A stretch of 64,000 nt of DNA from CBDCFV01 sp965216425. GTDB taxonomy: Bacteria > Chloroflexota > Dehalococcoidia > Lucifugimonadales > UBA3495. The position numbers and the translations under genes are program-made. Position 1 is the first letter of the stretch; the number at the start of each line of letters is the position of its first letter. Location: assembly GCA_965216425.1 (NCBI GenBank), contig CBDCFV010000007.1:1178001-1242000 (forward strand), written 5' to 3'. Below are positions 1 through 8,434 of this stretch, one piece after another. Under the pieces are notes generated by a model. The model was not told where the DNA came from, searched no databases, and saw nothing but the letters and a program-made list of their open reading frames with translations.

Positions 1-1
1 G

Positions 2-1306
2 GTGCACGAGGTCACTTCGCCCCAAGCTTTCGACGGCCTTCGCATGGCCGGGCGCAGTGTGCGCCGCACTGATTTAACGGTAGCTACCGCGGATCACAAC
101 ACCCCCACTTGGGACCTGTCTTTGCCGGTGACCGACGAGATTTCAAAGACGCAGCTTGACGCCCTTACGCGCAACTGCGAAGAATTCGGCGTTACCCTTT
201 ACGACCGGTTCAGCCCGCTTCAGGGCATCGTTCACATAATCGGCCCGGACTTGGGCTACACCCAACCGGGTAAAACGGTGGTTTGCGGCGACAGCCACAC
301 CTCGACCCACGGCGCGTTGGGGGCGTTGGCGGTCGGGATTGGCACCTCGGAGGTTGAGCATGTGCTGGCCACCCAAACGCTGCGTCAAGCCAAGCCCAAA
401 ACCATGGAGGTCAGGATCGACGGCCCCTTGCCGCCGGGCGTCACCGCCAAAGACATTATCCTCGGCGTCATCGGCCGCATTGGCGTAAACGGAGGCACGG
501 GCCACGTCATCGAATATACCGGAGAGGCAATCCGCTCCCTGTCGATGGACGGGCGAATGACCGTCTGCAACATGAGCATTGAGGCCGGAGCGAGGGCCGG
601 CATGATCGCGCCGGACGAAACGACCTTCGAGTACATGCGGGGCCGCCAGTTCGCCCCTCAAGGGGCCGATTTCGACGCCGCGGTGGAGCGCTGGCGGCAG
701 TTGCCCACCGACCCGGGCGCGGTCTACGACAAGACGGTGGTCATCGCGGCCTCTGACCTGGAGCCCTACGTTACCTGGGGCACCAACCCCGGCATGGTGG
801 CCCCTATCAGCGGCAACGTCCCCGACCCGGCGTCTTTCGACGATGCGGCGCAGCAAGAGGCCGTCGGCAGGGCATTGGAATATATGGACTTGACGCCGGG
901 AATGCCCATACAGGACATCAAGATAGACCGCATCTTCGTGGGCGCTTGCACCAATGCCAGGCTGGAGGACCTGAGAGCCGCTGCCGACGTGGTCAAAGGC
1001 CATAAGGTGCACCCGGACGTCTACGCTATGGTAGTGCCCGGTTCGGCCAAGATAAAGAAAGAGGCCGAGGAAGAGGGCCTGGACGTGATATTCAGGGAGG
1101 CTGGCTTGGACTGGCGCGTGGCCGGATGCTCCATGTGCTTGGGAATGAACCCGGACATCCTGGACCCGGGCCAGCGCTGCGCCTCTACCTCCAACCGTAA
1201 CTTCGAAGGCCGCCAAGGCAAGGGCGGACGCACCCACTTGGTCAGCCCCGCCATGGCCGCAGCAGCAGCGATAGCTGGCCACTTCGTTGACGTAAGAGAC
1301 CTGTAA
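2..1306 (+). CDS. leuC: 3-isopropylmalate dehydratase large subunit (5' partial)
   Basis: Large subunit of isopropylmalate isomerase, which with LeuD interconverts 2- and 3-isopropylmalate in leucine biosynthesis in the cytoplasm. The visible 434 residues begin at HEVTSPQAFDGLR, which in the family lies roughly 30 residues after the start, so the true start is off the left edge and the GTG at base 2 is not the start. The three [4Fe-4S] cysteines are present: C316 in GACTNAR and C376/C379 in GCSMCLGMNPD. The aconitase-type GDSHTSTHGA motif is also seen. leuD follows about 700 bp downstream, with a Uma2 gene in between. Identification is firm. Confidence 0.97.
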   Translation: MHEVTSPQAFDGLRMAGRSVRRTDLTVATADHNTPTWDLSLPVTDEISKTQLDALTRNCEEFGVTLYDRFSPLQGIVHIIGPDLGYTQPGKTVVCGDSHTSTHGALGALAVGIGTSEVEHVLATQTLRQAKPKTMEVRIDGPLPPGVTAKDIILGVIGRIGVNGGTGHVIEYTGEAIRSLSMDGRMTVCNMSIEAGARAGMIAPDETTFEYMRGRQFAPQGADFDAAVERWRQLPTDPGAVYDKTVVIAASDLEPYVTWGTNPGMVAPISGNVPDPASFDDAAQQEAVGRALEYMDLTPGMPIQDIKIDRIFVGACTNARLEDLRAAADVVKGHKVHPDVYAMVVPGSAKIKKEAEEEGLDVIFREAGLDWRVAGCSMCLGMNPDILDPGQRCASTSNRNFEGRQGKGGRTHLVSPAMAAAAAIAGHFVDVRDL

Positions 1307-1308
1307 AT

Positions 1309-1941
1309 ATGGCTACCGCCAAGCCGTCCGCTGTTGCGCCCCACGAAACCCTGCCATACCGGCTGGTCCTGGACATCAGCGCCCTTGACATGACGGAAGA
1401 CCAGTTCTTCAAGCTGTGCGCCGATAATGGCGACCTTAGACTGGAGCTTACGGCCAAGAGGGAGTTGATTATCGTGCCGCCTACTGGCTTGGAGTCGGGT
1501 TCCAATGAGCTGGAATTGGCGATGCAATTGGGCATTTGGTCCGGGCAGGACGGGACTGGCAGAGCATTTGGCCCCTCCGCTGGTTATACCCTCCCGAATG
1601 GTGCTGTGCGAGCCCCGGACGCTTCCTGGATGCCTATGTCACGGTGGGAATCCTTGAGCCGGGTGGAGCAGAGTTCATTTGGACACACTTTCCCGGACTT
1701 CGTGATAGAGCTTGGCTCGCCATCAGACAGACTGACTGTGGTACAGGCCAAGATGGTCGAATACATGGAGAACGGTGTCCACTTGGGCTGGCTTATAGAC
1801 CCGCAGAACAAGCGGGTGTACGTCTACCGCCCCGGTCAGCCCGTGGAGACGCTTGAGGGACCAGACACCATCTCCGGCGACCCCGTACTGCCGGGTTTCG
1901 TGCTGAACCTTGGCAAAATCTGGCCAAGCACTCTGTCCTGA
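1309..1941 (+). CDS. Uma2-family PD-(D/E)XK nuclease-like protein
   Basis: A 210-residue member of the Uma2 (DUF820) family of putative restriction-like endonucleases, whose biological role is not established. The fold signature is seen as APDASWM (acidic residue), then PDFVIELGSPSD, then the helix VQAKMVEYMENG and LGWLIDP, the usual order in this family. The gene starts 2 bp after the leuC stop and ends 65 bp before leuD, so it must be co-transcribed with leucine genes. It has no obvious metabolic link to them. Two other Uma2 genes lie in this window (21351-22154 and 41232-41786), so the family is multiplied here. The start ATG fits the family length. Confidence 0.85.
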   Translation: MATAKPSAVAPHETLPYRLVLDISALDMTEDQFFKLCADNGDLRLELTAKRELIIVPPTGLESGSNELELAMQLGIWSGQDGTGRAFGPSAGYTLPNGAVRAPDASWMPMSRWESLSRVEQSSFGHTFPDFVIELGSPSDRLTVVQAKMVEYMENGVHLGWLIDPQNKRVYVYRPGQPVETLEGPDTISGDPVLPGFVLNLGKIWPSTLS

Positions 1942-2006
1942 CGACTGCCGTTCGCATTGGCAGCACATCGGGCGACAACATAACATACCGAAACAAGGGG
2001 ACGAAT

Positions 2007-2600
2007 ATGGACGCATTCACCGAACTTACTGGCGTGGTGGCGCCGATGGACCGTGTCAACATTGACACCGACCAGATTATCCCGGCTGTCTTCCTGAAGA
2101 GCATTGAACGGAGCGGGTTCGAGGATGCGCTGTTTTCCCGCTGGCGTTACAACGAAGACGGCAGCCCCCAGCCCGATTTCGTGCTCAACAAGCCGGAGTA
2201 CAGGAACGCCAACGTTCTGGTGGCAGGCCACAATTTCGGCTGTGGCTCCTCACGGGAGCACGCTCCCTGGGCACTGCGTGACTACGGCATCAAGTGCATC
2301 ATCGCGCCGAGCTTCGCCGACATTTTCTACAACAACTGCTTCAAGAACGGCGTGCTGCCCCTGCGGTTGCCCGAAGAGCAGGTGCGGCAGATCATGGACA
2401 AGGCCCAAGGCAAGCCGGGTGTCAAGCTGACGGTGGACCTAGTGGGGCAACGGGTCTGGGACGAAGACGAAGAAATCTCCATCGCCTTCGAAGTGGACGC
2501 CGCCAACCGTCATAACCTGCTCAACGGGTTGGACGACATCGGGCTCACGCTGCAATTCGAAGATAGGATCGCCGCCTACGAGCACAGTCGGGGGCTGTGA
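2007..2600 (+). CDS. leuD: 3-isopropylmalate dehydratase small subunit
   Basis: Swivel-domain subunit of isopropylmalate isomerase and partner of LeuC. The 197 residues match the usual LeuD length. Typical motifs are VNIDTDQIIPA near the N-terminus, AGHNFGCGSSREHAPWAL in the centre and the FADIFYNNCFKNGVLP segment. The start ATG is preceded by AAGGGGA at a normal distance. It is the third gene of the leuC-Uma2-leuD run. No terminator is obvious after it; the 54 bp to the next (convergent) gene hold only a CTCTCC/GAAGGTGAAGG short repeat of a kind scattered through the window. Confidence 0.97.
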   Translation: MDAFTELTGVVAPMDRVNIDTDQIIPAVFLKSIERSGFEDALFSRWRYNEDGSPQPDFVLNKPEYRNANVLVAGHNFGCGSSREHAPWALRDYGIKCIIAPSFADIFYNNCFKNGVLPLRLPEEQVRQIMDKAQGKPGVKLTVDLVGQRVWDEDEEISIAFEVDAANRHNLLNGLDDIGLTLQFEDRIAAYEHSRGL

Positions 2601-2654
2601 CCCCACCGTATGGAAAGTGCCTCTCCCTGAAGGTGAAGGGACTCTGTGACGTGG

Positions 2655-4007
2655 TTACTGTTGGGGCGGGTACGCCCGCTCCACTAACTCACGGAAGTCT
2701 GTGTCGTAGCGTTGCATCCGGCCTTGGCGCACTTGCTCGTCCAACGGCGGCCGCGCCACTGGCCTGGCAGTAGCGGGAGCGTAACCGATCACTCCATCCC
2801 GTTCCAAGGCGGCTAACTCCTCCCCGTCTCGTCCGAGCAACTCGACCAACGTGAACTCGTTGTGTTCCCCCAGCAAAGGGGCCGTGCGCCCTGGAATGGC
2901 TGGCGTGGCGGACATTTTCCAAGGACGTCCCACGTACGGCAGCGGCGGCATACCGGTGTTAGGATGATGGGACACCACCTCGAAAAAACGCCGCTCCATC
3001 AGGTGCTTATCGAATAGTAGGTCCTTGCCGTCCAAGACTGCGCCCGCCGGGACTCCGGCGGCTTGGAGACGTTCCATCAGTTCATGCGCGTCCCAATCGG
3101 CGGTGGCGCCGCCTACCAACCGGTCCAGTTCCTCTCGGTGGCGCAGGCGGCTGGAGGCGTCGATAAACCGTTCTTCTGTGGCCCAGGACGGTTGGCCCAG
3201 CGTGTTGCAAAGGCTTTGCCATTGGGTGTCGTCGGCCACGGCAATGGCCATCCACCGGTCGTCGCCCCTGCATGGGTAGCACCCGTGGGGCGCCATGTCC
3301 GGGTCCTGGTTGCCCATCCTGGATCCCGTCCGCCCGTTGACGGTAAAGTCCAGCAGCGCCTCCGGGACCGTCGCGCTTGCGGTCTGGGACTGGGACACGT
3401 CGATGAACTGGCCTTGGCCGGTGTTCAAGCGGTGTACCAGCGCGGCCATTACCGCGAACACCGTCTGCTCCCCGGCGGTGTAGTCGGTGTAGGGTATCTC
3501 CGGGAGCACCGGCGGCCCGGCGGCGTAGCCGGTCATGTAGGCAAGGCCCGACGCGCCCTCTGTGGCCGGGCCGGTGGCCCCGAAGTTGGCCCAAGGTCCG
3601 GTGAACCCGTAGCCGGTGGAGGACACCATGATGATGTCCGGCTTGATTCGCCGCAGGTCCTCGTACTCCAGATGGAAGTTCCTGATGACCCGTGGGGTGA
3701 AGTTCTCGGCGAAAACATCGCTTATCGCCACCAGTTCCTTCAACAAGCCCAACCCCTCCGGCTTGCTCAGGTCCAGGGTGATGCCCAGCTTGTTCCGGTT
3801 CTGCTCGTAGAAGTTGCCGCCCCGGTTCCAGAACTCGCCGCTGGTGTTGTTTTGGTACAGCGAGTCACCCCGGTAGCTTTCCATGCGCAGGGTGGACTCC
3901 AAACGGATGACTTGGGCGCCCATGTCGGCCATCATCTTCATCGCCCACGGGATGGCGATTAATTGGCCCATCTCCAGGACCCGTATCCCAGTCAACGGCC
4001 CCGCCAT
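2655..4007 (-). CDS. CaiB/BaiF family III CoA-transferase (Asp present)
   Basis: Family III CoA-transferase, which moves CoA between organic acids; the substrate is not predictable. I place the start at ATG 4007 (MAGPLTGIRVLEMGQ), 2 bp after the stop of the upstream transferase, rather than 120 bp further upstream inside that gene, because the N-terminus then matches the family. The protein is 450 residues. By eye alignment to formyl-CoA transferase the catalytic Asp (Asp169 there) is D175 in TDYTAGEQT, followed by GQGQFIDVS. It is the distal gene of a run with the other transferase, a 120-residue protein and a ThDP enzyme. The C-terminal ~60 residues are basic and low-complexity. Confidence 0.92.
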   Translation of the reverse strand: MAGPLTGIRVLEMGQLIAIPWAMKMMADMGAQVIRLESTLRMESYRGDSLYQNNTSGEFWNRGGNFYEQNRNKLGITLDLSKPEGLGLLKELVAISDVFAENFTPRVIRNFHLEYEDLRRIKPDIIMVSSTGYGFTGPWANFGATGPATEGASGLAYMTGYAAGPPVLPEIPYTDYTAGEQTVFAVMAALVHRLNTGQGQFIDVSQSQTASATVPEALLDFTVNGRTGSRMGNQDPDMAPHGCYPCRGDDRWMAIAVADDTQWQSLCNTLGQPSWATEERFIDASSRLRHREELDRLVGGATADWDAHELMERLQAAGVPAGAVLDGKDLLFDKHLMERRFFEVVSHHPNTGMPPLPYVGRPWKMSATPAIPGRTAPLLGEHNEFTLVELLGRDGEELAALERDGVIGYAPATARPVARPPLDEQVRQGRMQRYDTDFRELVERAYPPQQ

Positions 4008-4009
4008 GC

Positions 4010-5209
4010 TCAGACCACCCCCGCGCCACGGAGCCGGGCCAGATCGTCGGAAGAGTAACCCAGCCTGTTCCGGAAGACTTCTTCGTTGTGCTCTCCCAAG
4101 GAAGGGGCTGGCAACGAGGCTTCCCAAGGCGTGCCGGACATGATGAAGGGAGCGCCCGGATACGTTACTGGGCCAACAATGGGATGGTCCTGCTCTACGA
4201 AGTAACCTCGGTGCTGGTACTGTGGGTTATCCAACACCTCTTCCGGCGACTGCACTATCCCATAGATGAAACGCCGCTCGTGGGCGGCGTAGAACATGTC
4301 AGCTTTTTTCTTGCTTTCGAAGCACCGGTCAAGAATTTTGCCAAGCTCTTCGGCGTTGGCCAAGCGAGCCGACGCGTCCGAGAACCGCTCGTCGTCAAGC
4401 GTAGGTTCTTCCAGAAATTCCACCACGGAACTCCAATTCAGCCCGGCGCCTATGCCGGGATTAGGCAGGATATAACCGTCCGATGCCGCCCTCAACCGGG
4501 TCAGGTCGCCGCTATGGTTGGGTTGCCGTCGCCGTACTGCGCCGGTATAGGTGTAGTTGTCCACCACATCCCGCAGCGTGGAAGCAATGGCCTCCTGTAC
4601 CGACACGTCGACGTGCTGCCCCTCGCCGGTGAGTCGCTGGTGGTAGAGGGCCATCAAGGCAGCGGACGCGGCGTCGGTGCCGGCCTTGAACTGGGCTTGA
4701 TGCAGGGCATGCTTGAGGGGTTCCCGGTCATAGTTGCCGAAGATATACATCAGGCCGCCCAAGGCGTAGGCTACTATCTCGGTAGCCTTATAGTCCCGGT
4801 ACGGCCCCGTCTGACCAAAGTTGGAGATTGATGCCATCACCAAGGAGGGGTTGTGCTCCCGCAGGGTTTGGTAGTCAAGCCCCAAGGATGGCATCACCCG
4901 CGGCGAGTAGTTTTCCACCAGCACGTCGGTGTCTTTGACCAGTTCGAAAAAGACCTTTTCCCCCTCGGTCGACTTGAGGTTCAGGGTAATACCGTGCTTG
5001 CTGGTGTTCAGGTACAGGAACAGCAAGCTTTTGTCCTGGTGCACTTCGTCGCGGAAAAAGGGAGGCATCTCCCTGGCAGGGTCGCCGCCCGGCGGCTCCA
5101 CTTTAAGGACATCCGCCCCGTAGTCGGCCAGCAGCTTGGTGCACCAGGGCCCGGCAATATGGTGGGTAAGGTCCAGTACCCTTACCCCTTCAAGGGCTCC
5201 ATTGGACAT
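4010..5209 (-). CDS. CaiB/BaiF family III CoA-transferase (catalytic Asp apparently replaced)
   Basis: A 399-residue family III CoA-transferase beginning MSNGALEGVRVLDLTHHIAG. The nucleotide-binding N-terminal part (LADYGADVLKVEPPGGDPAR) and the TGEGQHVDVSVQEA segment are intact. Counting back from the ALYHQ helix, the position of the catalytic aspartate carries Q173 (HQAQFKAGTDA). The neighbour 2 bp downstream keeps the Asp, which suggests (inference) that the two proteins work as an unequal heteromer, as some two-gene family III transferases do. Upstream, 9 bp away, is the 120-residue protein at 5219-5581. The hand alignment is the weak point; the family call is firm. Confidence 0.92.
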   Translation of the reverse strand: MSNGALEGVRVLDLTHHIAGPWCTKLLADYGADVLKVEPPGGDPAREMPPFFRDEVHQDKSLLFLYLNTSKHGITLNLKSTEGEKVFFELVKDTDVLVENYSPRVMPSLGLDYQTLREHNPSLVMASISNFGQTGPYRDYKATEIVAYALGGLMYIFGNYDREPLKHALHQAQFKAGTDAASAALMALYHQRLTGEGQHVDVSVQEAIASTLRDVVDNYTYTGAVRRRQPNHSGDLTRLRAASDGYILPNPGIGAGLNWSSVVEFLEEPTLDDERFSDASARLANAEELGKILDRCFESKKKADMFYAAHERRFIYGIVQSPEEVLDNPQYQHRGYFVEQDHPIVGPVTYPGAPFIMSGTPWEASLPAPSLGEHNEEVFRNRLGYSSDDLARLRGAGVV

Positions 5210-5218
5210 CTGCCGTCT

Positions 5219-5581
5219 CTACCCCTGCGGATAGGTGAGCTTCAGCAGCGTGTGGCGGCGGTTGGTGGTATAGGGGCGCACATGCTCCGGCCAGCGACCC
5301 AACTCCACTGCCTCGCCCCACGCATCCGATATGAGAACATCAGGACTCTCTATCTCGTACATGGCGTGAAACCGAGGCTGGCCGTCCGGCTGTATCGTCC
5401 GTGTCTCGCCCCCTATCAGCACCTTGAACGGCTGGGTCTCGAACCGGGTGATATTGCCGACCCCTGCTACTTGACTCAATTCCGGGCAATGCTCGGTGTC
5501 GTAGACCTCGTTGAACAAGGCTTCCTTGGCCGCCTCCACATCCATGCTGGCCACAAACAGGTACTTGGATTTCTGTGCCAT
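5219..5581 (-). CDS. Small conserved protein of unknown function, ferredoxin-like fold likely
   Basis: A 120-residue cytoplasmic protein that I do not recognise with certainty. The pattern YLFVASMDVEAAKEALFNEVYDTEHCPEL, followed by FHAMYEIESPDVL and a WGEAVELGRWPEHVRPYTTN segment, resembles small dimeric alpha/beta-barrel proteins (EthD/DUF4286-like), which often bind or stabilise small acids. There is no signal peptide. It sits between the ThDP enzyme (48 bp upstream) and the first CoA-transferase (9 bp downstream), so it is very probably part of the same acyl-CoA pathway. A GGAG-like site (AGGAGCGCGACG) precedes the ATG. Confidence 0.75.
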   Translation of the reverse strand: MAQKSKYLFVASMDVEAAKEALFNEVYDTEHCPELSQVAGVGNITRFETQPFKVLIGGETRTIQPDGQPRFHAMYEIESPDVLISDAWGEAVELGRWPEHVRPYTTNRRHTLLKLTYPQG

Positions 5582-5629
5582 CGTCGCGCTCCTGTCGAAA
5601 ATTTAGGAGGTTAGAATCGAGGGGACTTA

Positions 5630-7276
5630 TTAAAATCCCCTGGGATAGGACCTCTCCGTTTCCGCGCTGGTGATGAACTCCAACAAGACTGCTCTGCCGT
5701 CCTGTTCCGTAACGCGACGGGCCCGCTGGAACGCGGGAATGACCTCGGCAGGGTCTTCAATCCGCTCGGCATAACCGCCCATGGCCCGGCCCATGTCGGC
5801 GTAGTTTCCGCCCAGGTCGCGGGTGTTGTACAGCCGGTGCGAGGCCTGCATGGCATCGGTCTCAACCGCCATGGTGGAGTTGTTGAGCACCACGGTGATG
5901 ATGGGCAAATTCGACCGGACCGCAGTCTCGAAGTCCAAGCCCGTCATTCCGAACGCCGCGTCGCCCATGAAGTTGACGCAGACCTTTTCCGGCTTGGCCA
6001 TCTTGGCGCCGATTACCAGACCCAACCCGGTGCCCAAGCCATGGGACTTACCCCAACCCAGGTAGGTGCGCGGCCCGTTGGAGCGGTAGAAGGGCACTAT
6101 CTGGTCCCTGGGACTTCCGGAGTCGTGGGTGACGATGGCATCCTCTGGTGGAATGGCCTGCATGAAGTCCCAGATAACCCGATAGGGATTGATTGGGGCT
6201 TGGTTGCTGGTCAGCTTGGCGTTCCACTGTGCCAGCCATGCGTCCCGGGTCGAGCGAATCTCGTTGGTCGCGGCTTGGTCCCCGGAGCGGCTGTTTCCTA
6301 CGATGTCCTTGCATGCCTCGATCATCTGCCGCAGGACCAGTTTGGCGTCCCCGACAATGGGATAATCGATGGCGTAGTCCTTGTTGATGTCCCTGGGGTC
6401 GTTGGTCGCTTGAATCATCGTCTTGCCCGGCGGAATGTTCATGCACATGCCATGCTTGGTGAAGCTGCTGCCAATGCCGAACATAACGTCTGCCCGGCTC
6501 ACGAAGTGATGTACCGTGCCGGACATAACGCCGGTTCCGCTCCCCAGCGCCAAGGGATGTACCTCCGGAAAGGCGCTCTTGCCCAGAAGCGTGGTCATCA
6601 CCGGCGCTTGCAACAACTCGGCCAACTCCACAAGCTCATCAGTGGCGTTGGCGTATAGCACCCCCTGCCCGGCGTGAATGATGGGATGCCTGGCGTTGCA
6701 CAGGGCTCGGGCGGCCGCTTCAACGTCCCTGGGGTTGGCCTGCGCCAGCACCGACCTGCTGGTTTGATAGAAGAAGTCCTCTTCCGCCACCTCCGCCACG
6801 GCTACGTCGGCAGGGATTTCCACCATTACGGGGCCTGACCGGCCCTGGCGCAGCGCGGCGAAGGCGCGGCGCATCACCTCCGAAGTCCGCTCGGGGGTGT
6901 TGATTTGCTCAATATACTTGTTTACTCCCGCGTAGTTGGTCATAGAACTGAAGTGCGGAAGAATTCCTTGGCGAGACGTAGGATGGCCCAGTGGCAACAA
7001 AAGCACTGGCACCGAGTCGGAATAAGACGTGGCGACCCCAGCGTAGGCGTTTTCTGCCCCCGGGCCGTACTGCATGGCGAAAACCCCCATGCTATCGCCG
7101 TTGGTGGCCCGGCTGAACCCGTCGGCAATGCCCACCCCGACCCGCTCCTGGCGGCAAATAATAGGCCGGATGCCTGCCTCGGCGGCCGCTTCGATCATCG
7201 GAGTTGTGGGGAAGCAGCTAAGGTTCTCAACCCCTTCCCGCTTTAGAATTTCGGCGATGGCGTCAACAGTTCGCAT
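5630..7276 (-). CDS. Thiamine-diphosphate-dependent enzyme, acetolactate synthase/decarboxylase superfamily
   Basis: A 548-residue ThDP enzyme with the usual three domains: N-terminal PYR domain with the catalytic glutamate E44 in IICRQERVGVGIADGF, a central domain, and a C-terminal PP domain with the ThDP/Mg site GDAAFGMTGLDFETAVRSN followed by VVLNNSTM. The normal GDG reads GDA. It could be a decarboxylase, carboligase or oxalyl-CoA-decarboxylase-like enzyme; the two family III CoA-transferases downstream favour a substrate carried as a CoA thioester (inference). No FAD-specific feature was identified by eye. The ATG is preceded by GGAGAGGGG. It is the first gene of a four-gene minus-strand operon ending at 2655. 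Confidence 0.9.
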   Translation of the reverse strand: MRTVDAIAEILKREGVENLSCFPTTPMIEAAAEAGIRPIICRQERVGVGIADGFSRATNGDSMGVFAMQYGPGAENAYAGVATSYSDSVPVLLLPLGHPTSRQGILPHFSSMTNYAGVNKYIEQINTPERTSEVMRRAFAALRQGRSGPVMVEIPADVAVAEVAEEDFFYQTSRSVLAQANPRDVEAAARALCNARHPIIHAGQGVLYANATDELVELAELLQAPVMTTLLGKSAFPEVHPLALGSGTGVMSGTVHHFVSRADVMFGIGSSFTKHGMCMNIPPGKTMIQATNDPRDINKDYAIDYPIVGDAKLVLRQMIEACKDIVGNSRSGDQAATNEIRSTRDAWLAQWNAKLTSNQAPINPYRVIWDFMQAIPPEDAIVTHDSGSPRDQIVPFYRSNGPRTYLGWGKSHGLGTGLGLVIGAKMAKPEKVCVNFMGDAAFGMTGLDFETAVRSNLPIITVVLNNSTMAVETDAMQASHRLYNTRDLGGNYADMGRAMGGYAERIEDPAEVIPAFQRARRVTEQDGRAVLLEFITSAETERSYPRGF

Positions 7277-7426
7277 TTCCCCTCTCCTGTTCCAAGTGGT
7301 TGTGTCTTTAGGAAAGCCCCGCTTGCGGAGAATCTTGCCCAGCAGGGGTTGGTGGACACGGAGAGTATATCATTAGGCGGGCTTGAAGTGGCGCGGAGGG
7401 GGAGTGCGGCGCAATGGGGATGCTTC

Positions 7427-7879
7427 CTAATATTCGCGAAAGCGCCAAGCCCTGAAGATGTAAAAGATGCCCGCGAACAGATTTGTCCCGAGAGCGGCGA
7501 TTACTATCGCGCCTATAAAGGGAGGGGTCCTGAAGGAGGCCCCCGGGTTGTACATGCCTTCCGGGAACAACATTTGGCTGACAACCCAACCGCACCACGA
7601 ACCGGCTATACCTCCAGCCAACACCAGTACGATGTGAATCGCCAACACCGGTTTGGAAACCTCCGGCTTGAGCCATCCCAAAAAGCCGCCGACGCCTGCG
7701 CCTACACCGGAGCCAACTAGCAAAAAGCTGAGAGGCAGCGTTTGGCCCTGAGGAGCGATCAGCCAAGCGGCGAAAAATCCGCCTAAAGACAAAAACATGC
7801 CTAAAACGACGCCGAATATCAGCCTGACGCCAACCGTCGTAGTGAGTCCCACGGCCGTTACCAAGGCTGGGGTAGGCAA
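7427..7879 (-). CDS. Four-helix integral membrane protein of unknown function
   Basis: A 150-residue hydrophobic protein with four likely membrane helices, at about residues 15-43, 47-68, 78-102 and 118-142. The loops are short: APQGQ, a glycine-rich GSGVGAGVGG turn, and a longer polar loop FPEGMYNPGASFRTPP. The C-terminus is basic (FRAWRFREY) and probably cytoplasmic. No family is recognised. It stands alone between the ThDP operon (150 bp away, same strand) and the divergent ABC importer. Hydrophobicity and clean start/stop support it as real, but a function cannot be given. Confidence 0.6.
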   Translation of the reverse strand: MPTPALVTAVGLTTTVGVRLIFGVVLGMFLSLGGFFAAWLIAPQGQTLPLSFLLVGSGVGAGVGGFLGWLKPEVSKPVLAIHIVLVLAGGIAGSWCGWVVSQMLFPEGMYNPGASFRTPPFIGAIVIAALGTNLFAGIFYIFRAWRFREY

Positions 7880-8106
7880 GCCGTGCCTAGAGCATGGATG
7901 TGGAGGTCCATAAACACCTTACGTGTCCCTGAAAGGGTGATACTGTAGTATGTCGGATGCCCGCTGCCTCATCATATCCTAACACAGCCCCTTTCCTTGC
8001 GTCGTAGAGCCGGTATTCGGCTGCTTTCAACCCAACATAACAAGACATGGCATGACATGGGAATTAACGACGAATAGTCTGTACATGCGCTATATCATTC
8101 GGACGG

Positions 8107-8135
8107 TTGACAAATTCAAGGCAGCCATATTAAAT
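8107..8135 (+). promoter_or_regulatory. Candidate sigma-70-type promoter of the ABC importer
   Basis: A perfect -35 box TTGACA (8107-8112) is followed after 17 bp by TTAAAT (8130-8135), inside an AT-rich patch unlike the GC-rich surroundings. It lies about 95 bp upstream of the binding-protein leader ATG at 8229. The rest of the 349-bp gap 7880-8228 shows no gene. The reading frame that runs through this gap into the leader is not coding by composition. Confidence 0.45.
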
Positions 8136-8228
8136 ACCGCGATAACATCGCCGTATTTCATGTGCTTGGCCTTTAGTCGTAACGGTAGTGCCTTGGTAGT
8201 GCGATTTGACTGCTTGGAGGAAAAAGAC

Positions 8229-8384
8229 ATGACGCGACACTGGTATCGAGTCCTTATAGTTTCGAGCTTATTGTTATTTGTCTTGGCAAGCATTGCCGCG
8301 TGCGGAGGGGGCGCTCCCGCAGCGCCCGCAGCAACGGCGATGCCAAAAGCTGAGGAAAAAATGGCGGCGACCGAGGCTCCCTGA
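8229..8384 (+). CDS. Lipoprotein signal peptide of the binding protein, separated by a frameshift
   Basis: ATG 8229 has a good ribosome site (TTGGAGG, 8 bp away) and encodes MTRHWYRVLIVSSLLLFVLA followed by SIAACGGG. This is a classic lipoprotein signal: a basic start, a hydrophobic core and a lipobox with the acceptor cysteine. A linker rich in Ala, Pro and Lys-Ala-Glu-Glu-Lys follows and stops at TGA 8382-8384. The mature solute-binding domain starts 36 bp further on in a different frame (8420). The two parts belong to one gene; see the tandem repeat at 8349-8434. A frame upstream of 8229 is open as far as 8052 but has no coding character. Confidence 0.7.
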   Translation: MTRHWYRVLIVSSLLLFVLASIAACGGGAPAAPAATAMPKAEEKMAATEAP

Positions 8385-8434
8385 GGAGAAAATGGCGGCG
8401 ACCGAAGGCTGAGGAGAAAATGGAAGCCACCGCA
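8349..8434 (+). repeat. Three tandem copies of a 26-27-bp unit spanning the frame break
   Basis: Copies start at 8349, 8381 and 8408, each reading close to GCTGAGGAGAAAATGG and then CGGCGACCGA. They encode repeats of AEEKMAATE. Between copies 1 and 2 the expected GC before CTGAGG is missing (-2), and between copies 2 and 3 there is one extra G (+1). The net shift takes the lipoprotein leader out of frame with the body. Confidence 0.8.

Noticed and set aside
143..1282. Long open frame on the minus strand opposite leuC (379 codons)
   Set aside because: It lies fully within leuC, which is unmistakable, and its translation is rich in Arg, Gly and His without family features; a result of GC-rich codon use.
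4007..4127. Longer start for the second CoA-transferase
   Set aside because: It would overlap the previous gene by 118 bp and adds 40 residues not seen in the family; ATG 4007 gives a family-like N-terminus.
4853..5614. Open frames on the plus strand opposite the CoA-transferase genes
   Set aside because: Mirror frames of strongly recognised minus-strand genes, with no motif and no ribosome site.
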